DNA of 64,000 nucleotides from Enterovibrio baiacu (GCF_004120195.1 NZ_SCHN01000012.1:62001-126000), one strand, 5' to 3'. Positions 17,266 through 26,731 are shown, numbered from the stretch's first letter. A program made the numbers and translations. Notes: generated from the letters alone by a model not told the origin.

Positions 17266-18771
17266 ATGAGCACGGAACAGAAATACGTCGTCGCACTGGA
17301 TCAAGGCACCACCAGCTCTCGTGCGGTTATCCTCGATCATGACGCGAACATAGTCACCGCCGCCCAGCGCGAATTTACGCAAATCTACCCGCAATCAGGC
17401 TGGGTGGAACATGACCCTCTTGAAATATGGGCCACGCAAAGCGCGACATTGGTTGAAGCGCTGGCGAAATCAGGTATCCGATCCGACGAAGTCGCAGCCA
17501 TTGGTATCACTAACCAACGCGAAACCACCATTGTGTGGAACCGCCATACTGGCAAACCGATTTATAACGCGATCGTATGGCAGTGCCGCCGTACCGCCCC
17601 GATTTGTGAACAACTCAAATCGGATGGCTACGAAGATTACATTCGCGAAACAACGGGCCTTGTGGTTGACCCGTATTTCTCTGGCACCAAAGTAAAATGG
17701 ATCCTCGACCATGTTGAAGGCGCGCATGAACTTGCTGCGAAAGGCGATCTGCTGTTTGGTACTGTTGATACTTGGCTTATCTGGAAGATGACCCAAGGGC
17801 GTGTTCACGTAACGGATTACACCAACGCTAGCCGTACCATGCTGTTCAACATCAACACGCTGGAATGGGATGAAACCATGCTCAAAGCATTGGGGATCCC
17901 AGCATCCATGATGCCAGAAGTAAAAGCCTCATCCACGGTTTATGGTGAAACCAACATTGGCGGTAAAGGCGGCACACGTATTCCTATCGCCGGGATTGCG
18001 GGCGATCAGCAAGCTGCCCTGTTTGGTCAAATGTGTGTCGAACCGGGCCAAGCGAAAAACACGTACGGAACAGGCTGTTTCTTGCTCATGAACACGGGCA
18101 AAGAAAAAGTGACGTCAAACAATGGACTTCTCACCACCCTAGCGTGCGGACCGAAAGGCGAGGTCGCGTATGCGCTAGAAGGTGCTGTGTTCATGGGCGG
18201 CGCGTCTATCCAATGGCTACGTGATGAAATGAAACTCATCAGCGATGCGAGCGATTCGGAATACTTTGCGACGAAAGTGGATACCAGCAATGGTGTATAT
18301 GTTGTTCCTGCATTTACCGGCCTAGGTGCGCCGCATTGGGACCCGTATGCACGTGGCACCATCGTAGGGATCACACGTGGTGTGAATGCAAACCACATCA
18401 TTCGCGCCACACTGGAAGGCATCGCGTATCAATCCCTTGATGTATTGACCGCGATGGAAGCCGATTCAGGTATTAAGCTCGATTCACTGAAAGTGGACGG
18501 CGGTGCCGTGGCCAACAACTTCCTGATGCAGTTCCAATCCGACGTATTAAACACGGAAGTAAAACGTCCGAAAGTCACCGAAGTGACCGCGCTAGGCTCT
18601 GCCTATCTTGCAGGTTTAGCCGTGGGCTTCTGGAGTAGCATTGACGAGCTCATGAACAAGTCAGAATTGGATCGTAGCTTCACACCTTGTGAAGATGACG
18701 GCAAACGCGAACGCCGTCACCGCGGTTGGCAGCGTGCGGTTGAATGCTCTAAAGGCTGGGAAGACCACTAA
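17266..18771 (+). CDS. glpK: Glycerol kinase
   Basis: GlpK phosphorylates glycerol to sn-glycerol-3-phosphate and so traps it in the cell. The 501 residues and the motifs [19 protein letters not shown] (ATP-binding N-terminus), GYAR-type FGGY segments such as [17 protein letters not shown] and [15 protein letters not shown] fit the FGGY kinase family. In enterics it is allosterically inhibited by fructose-1,6-bisphosphate and EIIA-Glc. GAGGACCACCT precedes ATG. Unlike E. coli, no glpF facilitator gene lies upstream; the space holds RNA-like structure instead. glpX follows after a terminator-like hairpin. Confidence 0.97.
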   Translation: MSTEQKYVVALDQGTTSSRAVILDHDANIVTAAQREFTQIYPQSGWVEHDPLEIWATQSATLVEALAKSGIRSDEVAAIGITNQRETTIVWNRHTGKPIYNAIVWQCRRTAPICEQLKSDGYEDYIRETTGLVVDPYFSGTKVKWILDHVEGAHELAAKGDLLFGTVDTWLIWKMTQGRVHVTDYTNASRTMLFNINTLEWDETMLKALGIPASMMPEVKASSTVYGETNIGGKGGTRIPIAGIAGDQQAALFGQMCVEPGQAKNTYGTGCFLLMNTGKEKVTSNNGLLTTLACGPKGEVAYALEGAVFMGGASIQWLRDEMKLISDASDSEYFATKVDTSNGVYVVPAFTGLGAPHWDPYARGTIVGITRGVNANHIIRATLEGIAYQSLDVLTAMEADSGIKLDSLKVDGGAVANNFLMQFQSDVLNTEVKRPKVTEVTALGSAYLAGLAVGFWSSIDELMNKSELDRSFTPCEDDGKRERRHRGWQRAVECSKGWEDH

Positions 18772-18805
18772 ACCTTGCCGTGACCGCTCAATAGCTCAGC
18801 ACCTT

Positions 18806-18850
18806 AAACGTAACGCTCGCGGATATCTGGTGAGCGTTACGTTTCTTGTC
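18806..18850 (+). terminator. Terminator-like hairpin between glpK and glpX
   Basis: A perfect 13 bp stem (18806-18818 with 18832-18844) with a 13-base loop follows glpK by 34 bases. The downstream TTTCTTGTCTC tract is only partly T-rich, so termination may be incomplete. Confidence 0.6.
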
Positions 18851-18987
18851 TCAAAAACGCAAACGTTTCCTTTTTGCTTATGGTAAAATCCGCGCCGAGT
18901 TTTTCAGCTACTCGCACGGCCTCATTTCGCACTATTGCACGGCGGCGACTAGCTTCTATTTCACTTCATGAGAACACTGGAGATCGG

Positions 18988-19995
18988 ATGAAACGCGATT
19001 TAGCGATGGCTTTTTCACGCGTCACAGAGGGCGCAGCACTGGCAGGTTACAAATGGCTTGGCCGCGGCGATAAAAACGCTGCTGATGGTGCTGCAGTTGA
19101 GGTTATGCGCATTCTTCTGAACAAAACCGAAATCGAAGGTGAAATTGTCATTGGTGAAGGCGAGATCGATGAAGCACCGATGCTGTATATCGGTGAAAAA
19201 GTCGGTCTAGGCGGCGATGCGGTTGATATTGCAGTCGACCCTATCGAAGGCACACGCATGACAGCCATGGGCCAATCTAACGCATTGGCAGTATTGGCCG
19301 CCGCGGAAAAAGGCAGCTTCTTAAAAGCCCCTGACATGTACATGGAAAAACTGTGTGTTGGCCCTGAAGCGAAAGGCGTTATCAACATCGACCTTCCACT
19401 TCGTGACAACCTGATCAACATCGCTAACGCGCTTGGCAAAACCTTGGACGAATTGGTGGTCACGACGCTGGCGAAACCACGCCACGACGACACCATCCGT
19501 GAAATGCAAGAAATGGGCGTGAAGGTGTTCGCGATCCCTGATGGTGACGTTGCGGCATCCATCCTCACTTGTATGCCAGACAGCGAAGTGGATGTGATGT
19601 ACGGCATCGGTGGCGCACCAGAAGGTGTGGTGTCTGCCGCGGTTATCCGCGCGCTGGGCGGCGACATGAATGGCCGTTTGATTCCACGTCATGAAGTCAA
19701 AGAAGACAACGAAGAAAACCGTCGCATGGGCGAAGTGGAAATTGAGCGCTGTGCAGAAATGGGCATCACCACCAATATCCGTTTGACCATGGAAGACATG
19801 GCAAGCAGCGACAACGTCATTTTCTCTGCAACGGGTATCACCAAAGGTGACTTGCTGGAAGGCATCACACGCAAAGGCGATATCGCGACCACTGAAACAC
19901 TGCTTATTCGCGGTAAGTGCCGCACTATCCGCCGTATTAAATCGATTCACTACCTAGAGCGTAAAGATGACGCGGTAAAAGCCATCATTCTTTAA
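18988..19995 (+). CDS. glpX: Class II fructose-1,6-bisphosphatase
   Basis: GlpX dephosphorylates fructose-1,6-bisphosphate in gluconeogenesis, needed for growth on glycerol. The start at 18988 (MKRDLAMAFSRVTEGAALA) with GGAG upstream gives 335 residues, the family length. The metal-binding DPIEGT motif and GEGEIDEAPMLYIGE segment are present. An upstream in-frame extension of 38 residues has no homology. In E. coli it is the third gene of glpFKX; here it sits 216 bases after glpK and likely has some separate expression. Confidence 0.96.
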   Translation: MKRDLAMAFSRVTEGAALAGYKWLGRGDKNAADGAAVEVMRILLNKTEIEGEIVIGEGEIDEAPMLYIGEKVGLGGDAVDIAVDPIEGTRMTAMGQSNALAVLAAAEKGSFLKAPDMYMEKLCVGPEAKGVINIDLPLRDNLINIANALGKTLDELVVTTLAKPRHDDTIREMQEMGVKVFAIPDGDVAASILTCMPDSEVDVMYGIGGAPEGVVSAAVIRALGGDMNGRLIPRHEVKEDNEENRRMGEVEIERCAEMGITTNIRLTMEDMASSDNVIFSATGITKGDLLEGITRKGDIATTETLLIRGKCRTIRRIKSIHYLERKDDAVKAIIL

Positions 19996-20035
19996 TCGCT
20001 CGCTCATCGGTTAGCGCATACGCTGATCGTCAGTG

Positions 20036-20067
20036 AAAAAAAGCACGCTATTTAGCGTGCTTTTTTG
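20036..20067. terminator. Terminator between glpX and emrB
   Basis: AAGCACGC (20041-20048) pairs with GCGTGCTT (20055-20062) and is flanked by A and T runs, serving the converging genes. Confidence 0.9.
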
Positions 20068-20073
20068 CAGGTG

Positions 20074-21624
20074 TCAGGATGGCAATGTTCGTTTGGGTGG
20101 TTTCTTCTCCGGCTTTTTAAACAGGGTCAGAAGAGGAATTAAGACAAAATACGACACCATGATGAACCCAAACGTGTACACGAACGCCAGCAGGGTTGAT
20201 TGCTCGTGTAGCATGTTAGTCACGCTCGCAATGAAGCTTGGATCGGTCACCGTTTTCCCTTGAGAGGCAGCAAGGTGCTGAACGACAGGGTTATCCGGCG
20301 TAATGCCCGCCCCTAACGCGTGCCACTCTTTTTGCTGAATCTGGCTGAAATAGGTATTCACGATCGAGATACCAAAAGAACTGCCCAACGTCCTGCAAAG
20401 GTTGAACACCACCGCCCCGCCCACCGCTTGATTCGGCGCGAGCGTCGCATAAGCCAATTGGCTCAGCGGTGCAAACACTAACCCCATGCCAGCCCCTTGA
20501 ATGATGCTAGGGATCAGCACCCAATACACATTTATATCGAGTGAATAGCGCATCATTATAAAGCTGCCAATGCCATTGAGAACAAGCCCTATGGTGATCA
20601 ACATGCGAGGATCGAGGCGGTCGATAAACCGTGAAATGGCCAGGAGCACAATGGCGGAAGCCACGCCTCTCGGTGCCATGACAAACCCCGTGGTGTCTAC
20701 GGGGTAATTCAGCAGTTGTTCCAACATCATGGGCTGCAATTGGGTGATACCAAACATGCCCATCGAGAAACCTGTCATGATCAAACAAGACACCAACAAG
20801 TTGCGGTCTTTAAGCAGCCACATTGGTGCAATGTCGCCTTTGGTTTTGAACGAGCGCACCAAGAAAAATGCCCACGCAAGCATGCTGATCACAAACGCAA
20901 ACAAGATGGTGTTAGAGCTAAACCATCCGTCTTCATTGCCGCGCTCCAAGACCATTTGCAGCAAACCAATACCAATCGCCATCCCAAACACCAGCGGCCA
21001 ATCGACCGTGGTTTTATCTCGGCCATCAATGCGCACAAAGATAGCAAGCAGCGTGAGACACAATGCACCTATCGGTAAGTTCACATAGAAAATCCAGCGC
21101 CAATCCATGTGTTCCGTGATCACCCCGCCCACTGTTGGCCCTAAAATGGGCCCCAGCAAGACACCGACAGAGAACAACGCCATGGCTTTGCCGCGCTCTT
21201 CGGCGGGGTAAATCTGCACCATAATGGATTGAGAGAGTGGAATGACCGACGCACCAAACGCCCCCTGCATAATGCGGAAGATGATCATCTCGGTCAGTGA
21301 GTCGGCTTGCCCGCAAAGTGCCGACATGATCACAAAGCCAGTGACAGACACCAGCAGCAGCTTTCGAACACCAAAGCGCAAGCTGAAATAGCTCGCCAGT
21401 GGAATACAAATGGCTTCCGCCATGGAGTAAGACGTCAGCACCCAGGTGACTTGTTCGGACGTTACCCCGAGCGCTCCCATCATATGCGGTAACGACACAT
21501 TGGCGATGGTCATGTCGAGCAGCACCATGATGGCAGACAACATCACCGCCAAGGTCACCATGAGGCGAGTGGTTCCTTCTAGCGGCTTTATCGCATCCGA
21601 GCTCGCCGCAGTATTGGCCTCCAT
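20074..21624 (-). CDS. emrB: DHA2-family multidrug efflux permease, EmrB-like
   Basis: This is a proton-driven MFS exporter with about 14 membrane helices, the inner-membrane part of a tripartite pump. The 516 residues and the motifs LDMTIANVSLPHM (motif D1), YSMAEAICIPLASYF, GAFGASVIPLSQSIM and LGPILGPTVGGVITEHMDWRWIFYVNLPIG (motif C) are typical of EmrB/VceB. It follows emrA by two bases with its ribosome site inside emrA. The outer-membrane TolC partner is not in this window. Substrates cannot be predicted; related pumps export hydrophobic acids, uncouplers and bile compounds. Confidence 0.9.
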   Translation of the reverse strand: MEANTAASSDAIKPLEGTTRLMVTLAVMLSAIMVLLDMTIANVSLPHMMGALGVTSEQVTWVLTSYSMAEAICIPLASYFSLRFGVRKLLLVSVTGFVIMSALCGQADSLTEMIIFRIMQGAFGASVIPLSQSIMVQIYPAEERGKAMALFSVGVLLGPILGPTVGGVITEHMDWRWIFYVNLPIGALCLTLLAIFVRIDGRDKTTVDWPLVFGMAIGIGLLQMVLERGNEDGWFSSNTILFAFVISMLAWAFFLVRSFKTKGDIAPMWLLKDRNLLVSCLIMTGFSMGMFGITQLQPMMLEQLLNYPVDTTGFVMAPRGVASAIVLLAISRFIDRLDPRMLITIGLVLNGIGSFIMMRYSLDINVYWVLIPSIIQGAGMGLVFAPLSQLAYATLAPNQAVGGAVVFNLCRTLGSSFGISIVNTYFSQIQQKEWHALGAGITPDNPVVQHLAASQGKTVTDPSFIASVTNMLHEQSTLLAFVYTFGFIMVSYFVLIPLLTLFKKPEKKPPKRTLPS

Positions 21625-21626
21625 GC

Positions 21627-22658
21627 CTATTTCGCCGCAGTGGTTTCACGCGACAGCGTATCTATGGTCACCGTCGCACTCGCCCCCACCCGCATGGGTG
21701 TTGATGGCGAGGCGTTCACGTTGTCATCCAGTTTGATGCGCACAGGAAAACGCTGCGGCACTTTTACCCAGTTTCCCGTGGCATTTTCTGGCGGCAGTAA
21801 AGAAAAAGAAGAACCGCTAGCAGGAGAGATGGCTTCAACAACGCCGTTGAAGGTGACATCAGGGTACATGTCTAGCACGATAGCGGCAGGCATGGTGGTT
21901 TGGATATGCCCAATATCGTCTTCCTTAAAGTTGGCTTGAACCCAAAACGAATCTGCCTCAATCAGTGGCATCATGGCCTGCCCAGGCGCAACCACACTGC
22001 CGGGGCGCACGTTCACATCCCCTAGCCGCCCTGACGATGGCGCAACAATTTCGGTGTACGAGAGATTCAACGAAGCTTCCGACAAAGCCGCCGCTGCTTG
22101 CCTCACTTGCGGTGCCGCTTCGCCCACTGCACCTTGTTCACTGATAAGCTGAGACATCCGCGAGCGCGCCACGTCTAAATTATTCTTCGCGGCGGCAAGC
22201 TCCGCTTTCAAATCATCGCCATCTTGTTTCGGCAATAATCCTTTAGCCACCAGCGCCATGTTACGTCGGTACTTTTCTTCCGTGTCGACAAGCTGAGCAC
22301 TGGCCGCGCGGATTTGGGCACTCGCCCCAACAATGGCATCACTGCTCGCTTTATTCGCGGCAGTTGCACTCTCATACGCAGCCTGTGCTTGTTCCAAGCG
22401 GGCTTTATAAGGCGCTGGGTTGATCCGAGCGAGCAGCATGCCCTTATCCACATATTGAAAATCAGTGACATCCACCTCCGTCAGTTGCCCACTGATTTGC
22501 GGCGCAATGTAGAGGATATTGCCATGCACGTAGGAATCATCCGTGCTGGGGTATTGTGCTTGATGGCGCACATAAAAATATGCGGCAGCAATCAATGCAC
22601 CTGCCACCAGCATCAGAATTAAAAGGTTCTTTACAGGAAAGGCTTTTTTATCAGCCAT
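21627..22658 (-). CDS. emrA: Membrane fusion protein (HlyD/EmrA type) of efflux pump
   Basis: The 343-residue periplasmic adaptor links the EmrB-like permease to an outer-membrane channel. It has one membrane anchor at about 10-30, the biotinyl-lipoyl halves (NILYIAPQISGQLTEVDVTDFQYVDKGMLLARI and YTEIVAPSSGRLGDVNVRPGSVV), an alpha-helical hairpin between them and a beta-barrel after. GAGGAGGCCAA is a strong ribosome site. It is first in a two-gene operon. The adaptor is shorter than E. coli EmrA (390) because of a shorter hairpin. Confidence 0.9.
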   Translation of the reverse strand: MADKKAFPVKNLLILMLVAGALIAAAYFYVRHQAQYPSTDDSYVHGNILYIAPQISGQLTEVDVTDFQYVDKGMLLARINPAPYKARLEQAQAAYESATAANKASSDAIVGASAQIRAASAQLVDTEEKYRRNMALVAKGLLPKQDGDDLKAELAAAKNNLDVARSRMSQLISEQGAVGEAAPQVRQAAAALSEASLNLSYTEIVAPSSGRLGDVNVRPGSVVAPGQAMMPLIEADSFWVQANFKEDDIGHIQTTMPAAIVLDMYPDVTFNGVVEAISPASGSSFSLLPPENATGNWVKVPQRFPVRIKLDDNVNASPSTPMRVGASATVTIDTLSRETTAAK

Positions 22659-22987
22659 TTGGCCTCCTCGGACACGCTAGCCGCCAACAACGGCGTGCTA
22701 ACATCGATTCACTGAACATCGATGCAGTGTAGTTACGCGGCTTTATTTTGTGAGAGAACAGTGGGCTATCGGCCCTTTTTTCTTGTTGATTTTTACCCTT
22801 GCGACATACGTTCTCAGTTGCATGACAAACTTCACACTCTGAGCGCCAACACTTACCCCGCGACGGCAAAAACGCCGTGCTTCAGCGCTCACTCAACACC
22901 ACGCTGCTACAATAAATAAGTAAAGACATTGCTTTATTTAGCTTGCGCACTTCATAATGGGTCATCAACGGGGAGTAGCGAAACGCG
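22659..22987. other. Divergent control region between emrAB and the regulator gene
   Basis: About 330 bases with no gene. AACATCGAT is directly repeated at 22700-22708 and 22715-22723 (15 bp period), 40-65 bases before the emrA start, a possible operator. An AT-rich stretch near 22910-22945 may hold the promoter of the rightward regulator gene. Confidence 0.45.
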
Positions 22988-23608
22988 ATGAAAACAGTCG
23001 ACAAAATCCTGAATAAAATTAAACGCGAAGGCGCGATCAGTGCGCGTGTGCTCGCAGATGAAATGGAAATGACCACCATGGGCATTCGTCAGCATCTGCA
23101 AGCAATGGAAGATGATGGTCTTCTGGATTTTAGCGATATCCGCGTCAAAGTGGGTCGCCCCACACGCCATTGGTCACTGACGGCGGAAGGCCATCGCCGA
23201 TTTGCAGACAGCCATGGCGATCTTGCTATTTCCGTGATTGATTCTGTCGAGAGTTTGTTCGGGGAAGCAGGTCTTGCCAAAGTCATTCAGCAACGGGAAG
23301 AAAAGACGTTGCAGCAATACCGCGATGCGCTCAAAGATTGCCACAATTTAAAGGCTAAACTTGAAACCTTGGCGTATCTTAGAGAGAAAGAGGGTTACAT
23401 GGCCGAGGTACAACAAGATGGCGATGCTTTCTTGTTGATCGAAAATCACTGCCCGATTTGCCAAGCCGCAACCCGTTGTCCAGCTTTGTGTAAATCAGAG
23501 AAAAACATCTTTAAAACCCTGCTCGGTGAGCACTATCACGTATCCCGTGAGGAGCACATCATCGAAGGGCAACGCAGGTGTACTTACAAAATCTTGTCGA
23601 GAGAGTAA
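22988..23608 (+). CDS. Winged-helix regulator with cysteine-rich C-terminus, SufR-like
   Basis: The 206-residue product belongs to the COG2345-type regulators. An N-terminal winged helix (about 1-70; KIKREGAISARVLADEMEMT, then GRPTRHWSLTAEGHRRF) is followed by a central helical part (about 90-135) and a cysteine cluster: Cys155, 158, 164, 168 and 198. The spacing Cys155-x12-Cys168 and the GQRRCTYKI ending recall SufR, which binds a [4Fe-4S] cluster; His182 or His184 falls where SufR has a third Cys. It precedes fpr by 63 bases, probably in one transcript, so a redox or Fe-S control of fpr is inferred. Control of divergent emrAB is also possible. Confidence 0.75.
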   Translation: MKTVDKILNKIKREGAISARVLADEMEMTTMGIRQHLQAMEDDGLLDFSDIRVKVGRPTRHWSLTAEGHRRFADSHGDLAISVIDSVESLFGEAGLAKVIQQREEKTLQQYRDALKDCHNLKAKLETLAYLREKEGYMAEVQQDGDAFLLIENHCPICQAATRCPALCKSEKNIFKTLLGEHYHVSREEHIIEGQRRCTYKILSRE

Positions 23609-23671
23609 CGAACGAAAAATAATAAGCAGCCTGTGAGTCAGGGTCGCATCACTGAACAGTAAGGAGCGCAT

Positions 23672-24415
23672 ATGGCAAATTGGATCAAAGCGGAAGTCAT
23701 CGAGAATCGTCGCTGGAATAAGGATCTGTTTAGCCTTGTGCTCGACGCTGACGTATCTCCATTTGTAGCAGGCCAGTTCACCAAGCTCGGTTTAGAAATC
23801 GACGGGAAACTCATCCAACGCGCATACTCCTATGTAAACTCGCCCGACAGCAAGTACCTCGAAATTTACGCAACCCGCGTCGCCGATGGCTTACTCTCGC
23901 CGCAACTCCATGCGCTTGAACCTGGCGATTCAGTGATGATCACCAAAGATGCCGCTGGCTTCTTTACACTCGATGAAATTCCACAAGGCGAGCACCTTTG
24001 GATGCTCTCTACTGGCACCGCGCTCGGCCCGTATTTATCGATTTTACAGCAAGACGACGTTTGGCAACGATTTAGAAAAGTCGTACTGGTTCATGCCGTG
24101 CGGTTTTCTGCCGACCTCAGCTACCAAGCAGAAATTAACGCGCTCAAAGATACCCATAGCGACCAAATCATTGTGCAGCCATTTGTCAGTCGCGAACCCA
24201 CAGCTGGCGCACTGTCAGGCCGTATCACCCATGCATTGGAAGATGGCATGTTAGAGCGATTGGTCGGCTTGCCATTGTCTGCGGAGCATAGCCAAGTCAT
24301 GTTGTGTGGCAACCCACAAATGGTGAAGGACGTTCGCGCCTTGTTGGAACAAAAAGGGCTAGAAAAGAATTTACGCCGCAAGCCAGGAAACATCACCACA
24401 GAACAATACTGGTAA
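23672..24415 (+). CDS. fpr: Ferredoxin/flavodoxin--NADP+ reductase
   Basis: Fpr passes electrons between NADPH and flavodoxin or ferredoxin and supports Fe-S repair and anaerobic enzymes. The 247-residue FAD/NADP protein has RAYSYVNSPDS (FAD isoalloxazine contact), STGTALGPYLSIL (NADP pyrophosphate loop) and VMLCGNPQMVKD, and ends in TTEQYW with a C-terminal aromatic residue near the flavin. GTAAGGAGCGC gives a good ribosome site. It lies behind a putative Fe-S regulator. In E. coli fpr is near glpX, so emrAB and the regulator appear inserted between. Confidence 0.96.
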   Translation: MANWIKAEVIENRRWNKDLFSLVLDADVSPFVAGQFTKLGLEIDGKLIQRAYSYVNSPDSKYLEIYATRVADGLLSPQLHALEPGDSVMITKDAAGFFTLDEIPQGEHLWMLSTGTALGPYLSILQQDDVWQRFRKVVLVHAVRFSADLSYQAEINALKDTHSDQIIVQPFVSREPTAGALSGRITHALEDGMLERLVGLPLSAEHSQVMLCGNPQMVKDVRALLEQKGLEKNLRRKPGNITTEQYW

Positions 24416-24735
24416 GCCCTCTCTGATGTCGGTACCTCAGGGTATCGACCATCCTCGAACACACTCCCTCTCACCAATACGCCTTTACCAGATAGGGCAC
24501 TTTGTCCCCATCAAAGCAAAATCGATCGCTTTTACACTCAAGTCTCTCTATTGAGACTGAGTTTTAGCGCATGCCATGTTTCAGTCTGGTATCAAACAAT
24601 TACCTGTATCACAGCTCAGACACACCAAATTGATTGATCAGATCTGTCTCACTTATGAGCCATTAGTGTGATTGATCGCTCATTTTTTAAACGTATAGTC
24701 TAGGGCAAGTCATGAGCAGACGGAGGAGTAATGCC
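24416..24735. other. Gene-free stretch between fpr and the DUF3135 gene
   Basis: About 320 bases. A hairpin with one bulge (24537-24561, GTCTC/GAGAC core) followed by TTTT may terminate fpr. TGATTGATC occurs twice (24631-24639 and 24669-24677), 38 bp apart, near the likely promoter of the next gene. Nothing else stands out. Confidence 0.4.
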
Positions 24736-25074
24736 ATGAAAACGTTGCCTTCATTCGACGAATTAAAAGCGTTAGCGGAAACGGACCCGCAAGCTTTGGA
24801 ACAACTCAGATTGGACATGAGCCAAGACATCATCGACAACGCCAGCGAGCACATGAAGCCAAAACTTCAAGCGCAGCTGTGCCACATCAACAACGTCATT
24901 GCGGTGGGTAAAAATCCCAACCACGTGAATGCATTGCTGATGAAAGAATTGATGCGTCAGTTTGATCGTTTTGCCACTGCCGTGAATGATCCAGAATCAC
25001 TCACCGCAACAACGGCAACCGTCACGCCATTTCGCCCTCGTCGCGATACAGAAACGGTGGCGGTAGAAGGGTAA
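24736..25074 (+). CDS. DUF3135-like small conserved protein
   Basis: The 112-residue product is acidic-to-neutral and mostly helical with no signal or membrane segment. FDELKALAETDPQALEQLR near the start and a middle segment LCHINNVIAVGKNPNHVNALLMKELMRQFDRFA resemble the DUF3135 family, which I recall as common in vibrios and related marine bacteria. The start was taken at the ATG behind GGAGG; an in-frame codon eight residues earlier is less well placed. Function is unknown. It stands alone between fpr and a convergent isomerase gene. Confidence 0.75.
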   Translation: MKTLPSFDELKALAETDPQALEQLRLDMSQDIIDNASEHMKPKLQAQLCHINNVIAVGKNPNHVNALLMKELMRQFDRFATAVNDPESLTATTATVTPFRPRRDTETVAVEG

Positions 25075-25147
25075 ACACATTTTCAGTGCGGTGGTTCGCC
25101 ACCGCGACTTTTTTACGCCCTTCCTGCCTCAGAAATACATGCCCTGC

Positions 25148-25501
25148 TTACACGTCGCGTTTTTCCTTCGCGTACCAGCGTCTATCCATGTCTCTTGCAT
25201 CCACCGTCAAACTCACCACGTCACTCGCATGCTGTTTGAGCACATCCAGCAATGCATGTGTCAGGTTGTATTTCTTACCCTCATCGCGACCGTCTAGCAG
25301 CCATAAGGTGACATGAATAAAATTCTCTTGGTTGTCGGCTTCGCCAATGAGCCACTCATGACACGCGTAGGCACGGGACTTGGTATCACTGGCATCAAAC
25401 TCACCGCTACCAATCACAGTGTGGTGTAAGTCTTCTAGCAATTGTCCGATGTTCACACGCTCTGAAACCGGATCGCTGTACTCCATGACAATATGAGGCA
25501 T
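25148..25501 (-). CDS. 5-carboxymethyl-2-hydroxymuconate Delta-isomerase family protein
   Basis: The 117-residue protein resembles CHMI of the tautomerase superfamily. The start MPHIVMEYSD places Pro at position 2, the catalytic base after Met removal, and the ATG at 25501 has AAGGAG upstream; a ten-residue extension would bury the Pro and is rejected. FIHVTLWLLDGRDEGKKYNL is typical of the family. CHMI acts in homoprotocatechuate breakdown, but no other genes of that pathway are here, so the true substrate is uncertain. It is divergent from tpiA. Confidence 0.82.
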   Translation of the reverse strand: MPHIVMEYSDPVSERVNIGQLLEDLHHTVIGSGEFDASDTKSRAYACHEWLIGEADNQENFIHVTLWLLDGRDEGKKYNLTHALLDVLKQHASDVVSLTVDARDMDRRWYAKEKRDV

Positions 25502-25780
25502 AACTTGCTCCTTGTTACGATATTGAGCCACTGTACCCCAGCATTTCGAGCAATTGTTACTAGAGAGAAGGAAATTAACCTCAGATCACACCTCCATAAG
25601 GAGTGCTCTCAGAACGCCATTCCGAAAATTTATAACGAAAATTTGTTACTCAAAGGTTCACTTTTACACGTAAAACGCGTACAAACGATGGCATTTATGA
25701 TTTTGAGCAGGAAATGCTAGCGGGTCTGCTGCTATCGTTCCCAGCAGTTGAATTGATAATTGGATTACGGAGGAATTCCT

Positions 25781-26551
25781 ATGCGCCGTCCATTGGTAAT
25801 GGGTAACTGGAAACTTAACGGCAACAAAACCATGGTTGCTGATCTGATCAAAGGCCTAGACGCAGAGCTTAAAGGCGTTGAAGGTGTTGACGTTGCTATC
25901 GCACCACCTGTCATGTACTTGGACCTTGCTGAGCAACTGCTAGGCAAAGCGGAAAGCAAAATCATCTTGGGTGCACAGAACGTAGACGTGAACCTAAGCG
26001 GCGCATTCACTGGTGACATTTCTCCAGAGATGCTGAAAGATTTTGGCGCAACTCACATCATCATCGGTCACTCAGAGCGTCGTGAATACCACGAAGAATC
26101 TGACGAGTTCGTTGCGAAGAAATTTGCATTCCTAAAAGAAAACGGCCTAACGCCAGTGCTTTGCATCGGTGAATCTGACGCGCAAAACGAAGCGGGCGAA
26201 ACCCTAGCGGTATGTGCACGTCAAATCGACGCTGTGATCAACACCCAAGGCGTTGAAGCACTTAACGGCGCTGTTATCGCGTACGAACCAATCTGGGCTA
26301 TCGGTACCGGTAAAGCAGCAACAGCAGAAGATGCACAACGCATCCACGCAGCAATTCGCGCACACATCGCAGAGAAAAGCGAAGACGTGGCGAAGAACGT
26401 TGTTATCCAATACGGCGGTTCTGTTAAGCCAGAAAACGCAGCCTCTTACTTTGCACAACCTGACATCGACGGTGCACTAGTCGGTGGTGCAGCGTTGAAT
26501 GCAGAAGGCTTCGCGGCTATCGCGAAAGCAGCTGCGGAAGCAAAAAACTAA
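25781..26551 (+). CDS. tpiA: Triosephosphate isomerase
   Basis: TpiA interconverts dihydroxyacetone phosphate and glyceraldehyde-3-phosphate in glycolysis. The start at 25781 behind GGAGG gives 256 residues. The TIM barrel carries GNWKLNG (catalytic Lys), IIGHSERR (catalytic His) and [14 protein letters not shown] (catalytic Glu), and [11 protein letters not shown] near the end binds phosphate. An upstream in-frame ATG seven codons earlier would include the ribosome site and was rejected. It is monocistronic with a strong terminator. Confidence 0.98.
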   Translation: MRRPLVMGNWKLNGNKTMVADLIKGLDAELKGVEGVDVAIAPPVMYLDLAEQLLGKAESKIILGAQNVDVNLSGAFTGDISPEMLKDFGATHIIIGHSERREYHEESDEFVAKKFAFLKENGLTPVLCIGESDAQNEAGETLAVCARQIDAVINTQGVEALNGAVIAYEPIWAIGTGKAATAEDAQRIHAAIRAHIAEKSEDVAKNVVIQYGGSVKPENAASYFAQPDIDGALVGGAALNAEGFAAIAKAAAEAKN

Positions 26552-26589
26552 TCACGGCTTAATGCCACGATAGTTTGCCTCGCACAATC

Positions 26590-26619
26590 AAAAAGGAAGT
26601 GCCTAGCACTTCCTTTTTT
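26590..26619 (+). terminator. Terminator of tpiA
   Basis: A 13 bp stem (26590-26602 with 26606-26618), loop CTA, ends in a run of T. Confidence 0.92.
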
Positions 26620-26731
26620 GTTAGCAGCACCTTTTTGTTTTTAGTGCCCACGTTATTCTCGCCGAAACCTGCAACTTCCCCTGACTTACGGTTATACTGC
26701 CTCTTCCTTTCTAGCGCGGTAATTTAACGTT

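Noticed and set aside
19047-19950. Long minus-strand frames opposite glpX
   Set aside because: Shadow frames of a conserved gene; composition is Ser/Thr/His-rich and no motif or ribosome site supports them.
21026-21649. 207-codon frame within emrB on the same strand
   Set aside because: Out of frame with the clear MFS transporter and rich in Arg/His/Gly, typical of a shifted reading of a membrane-protein gene.
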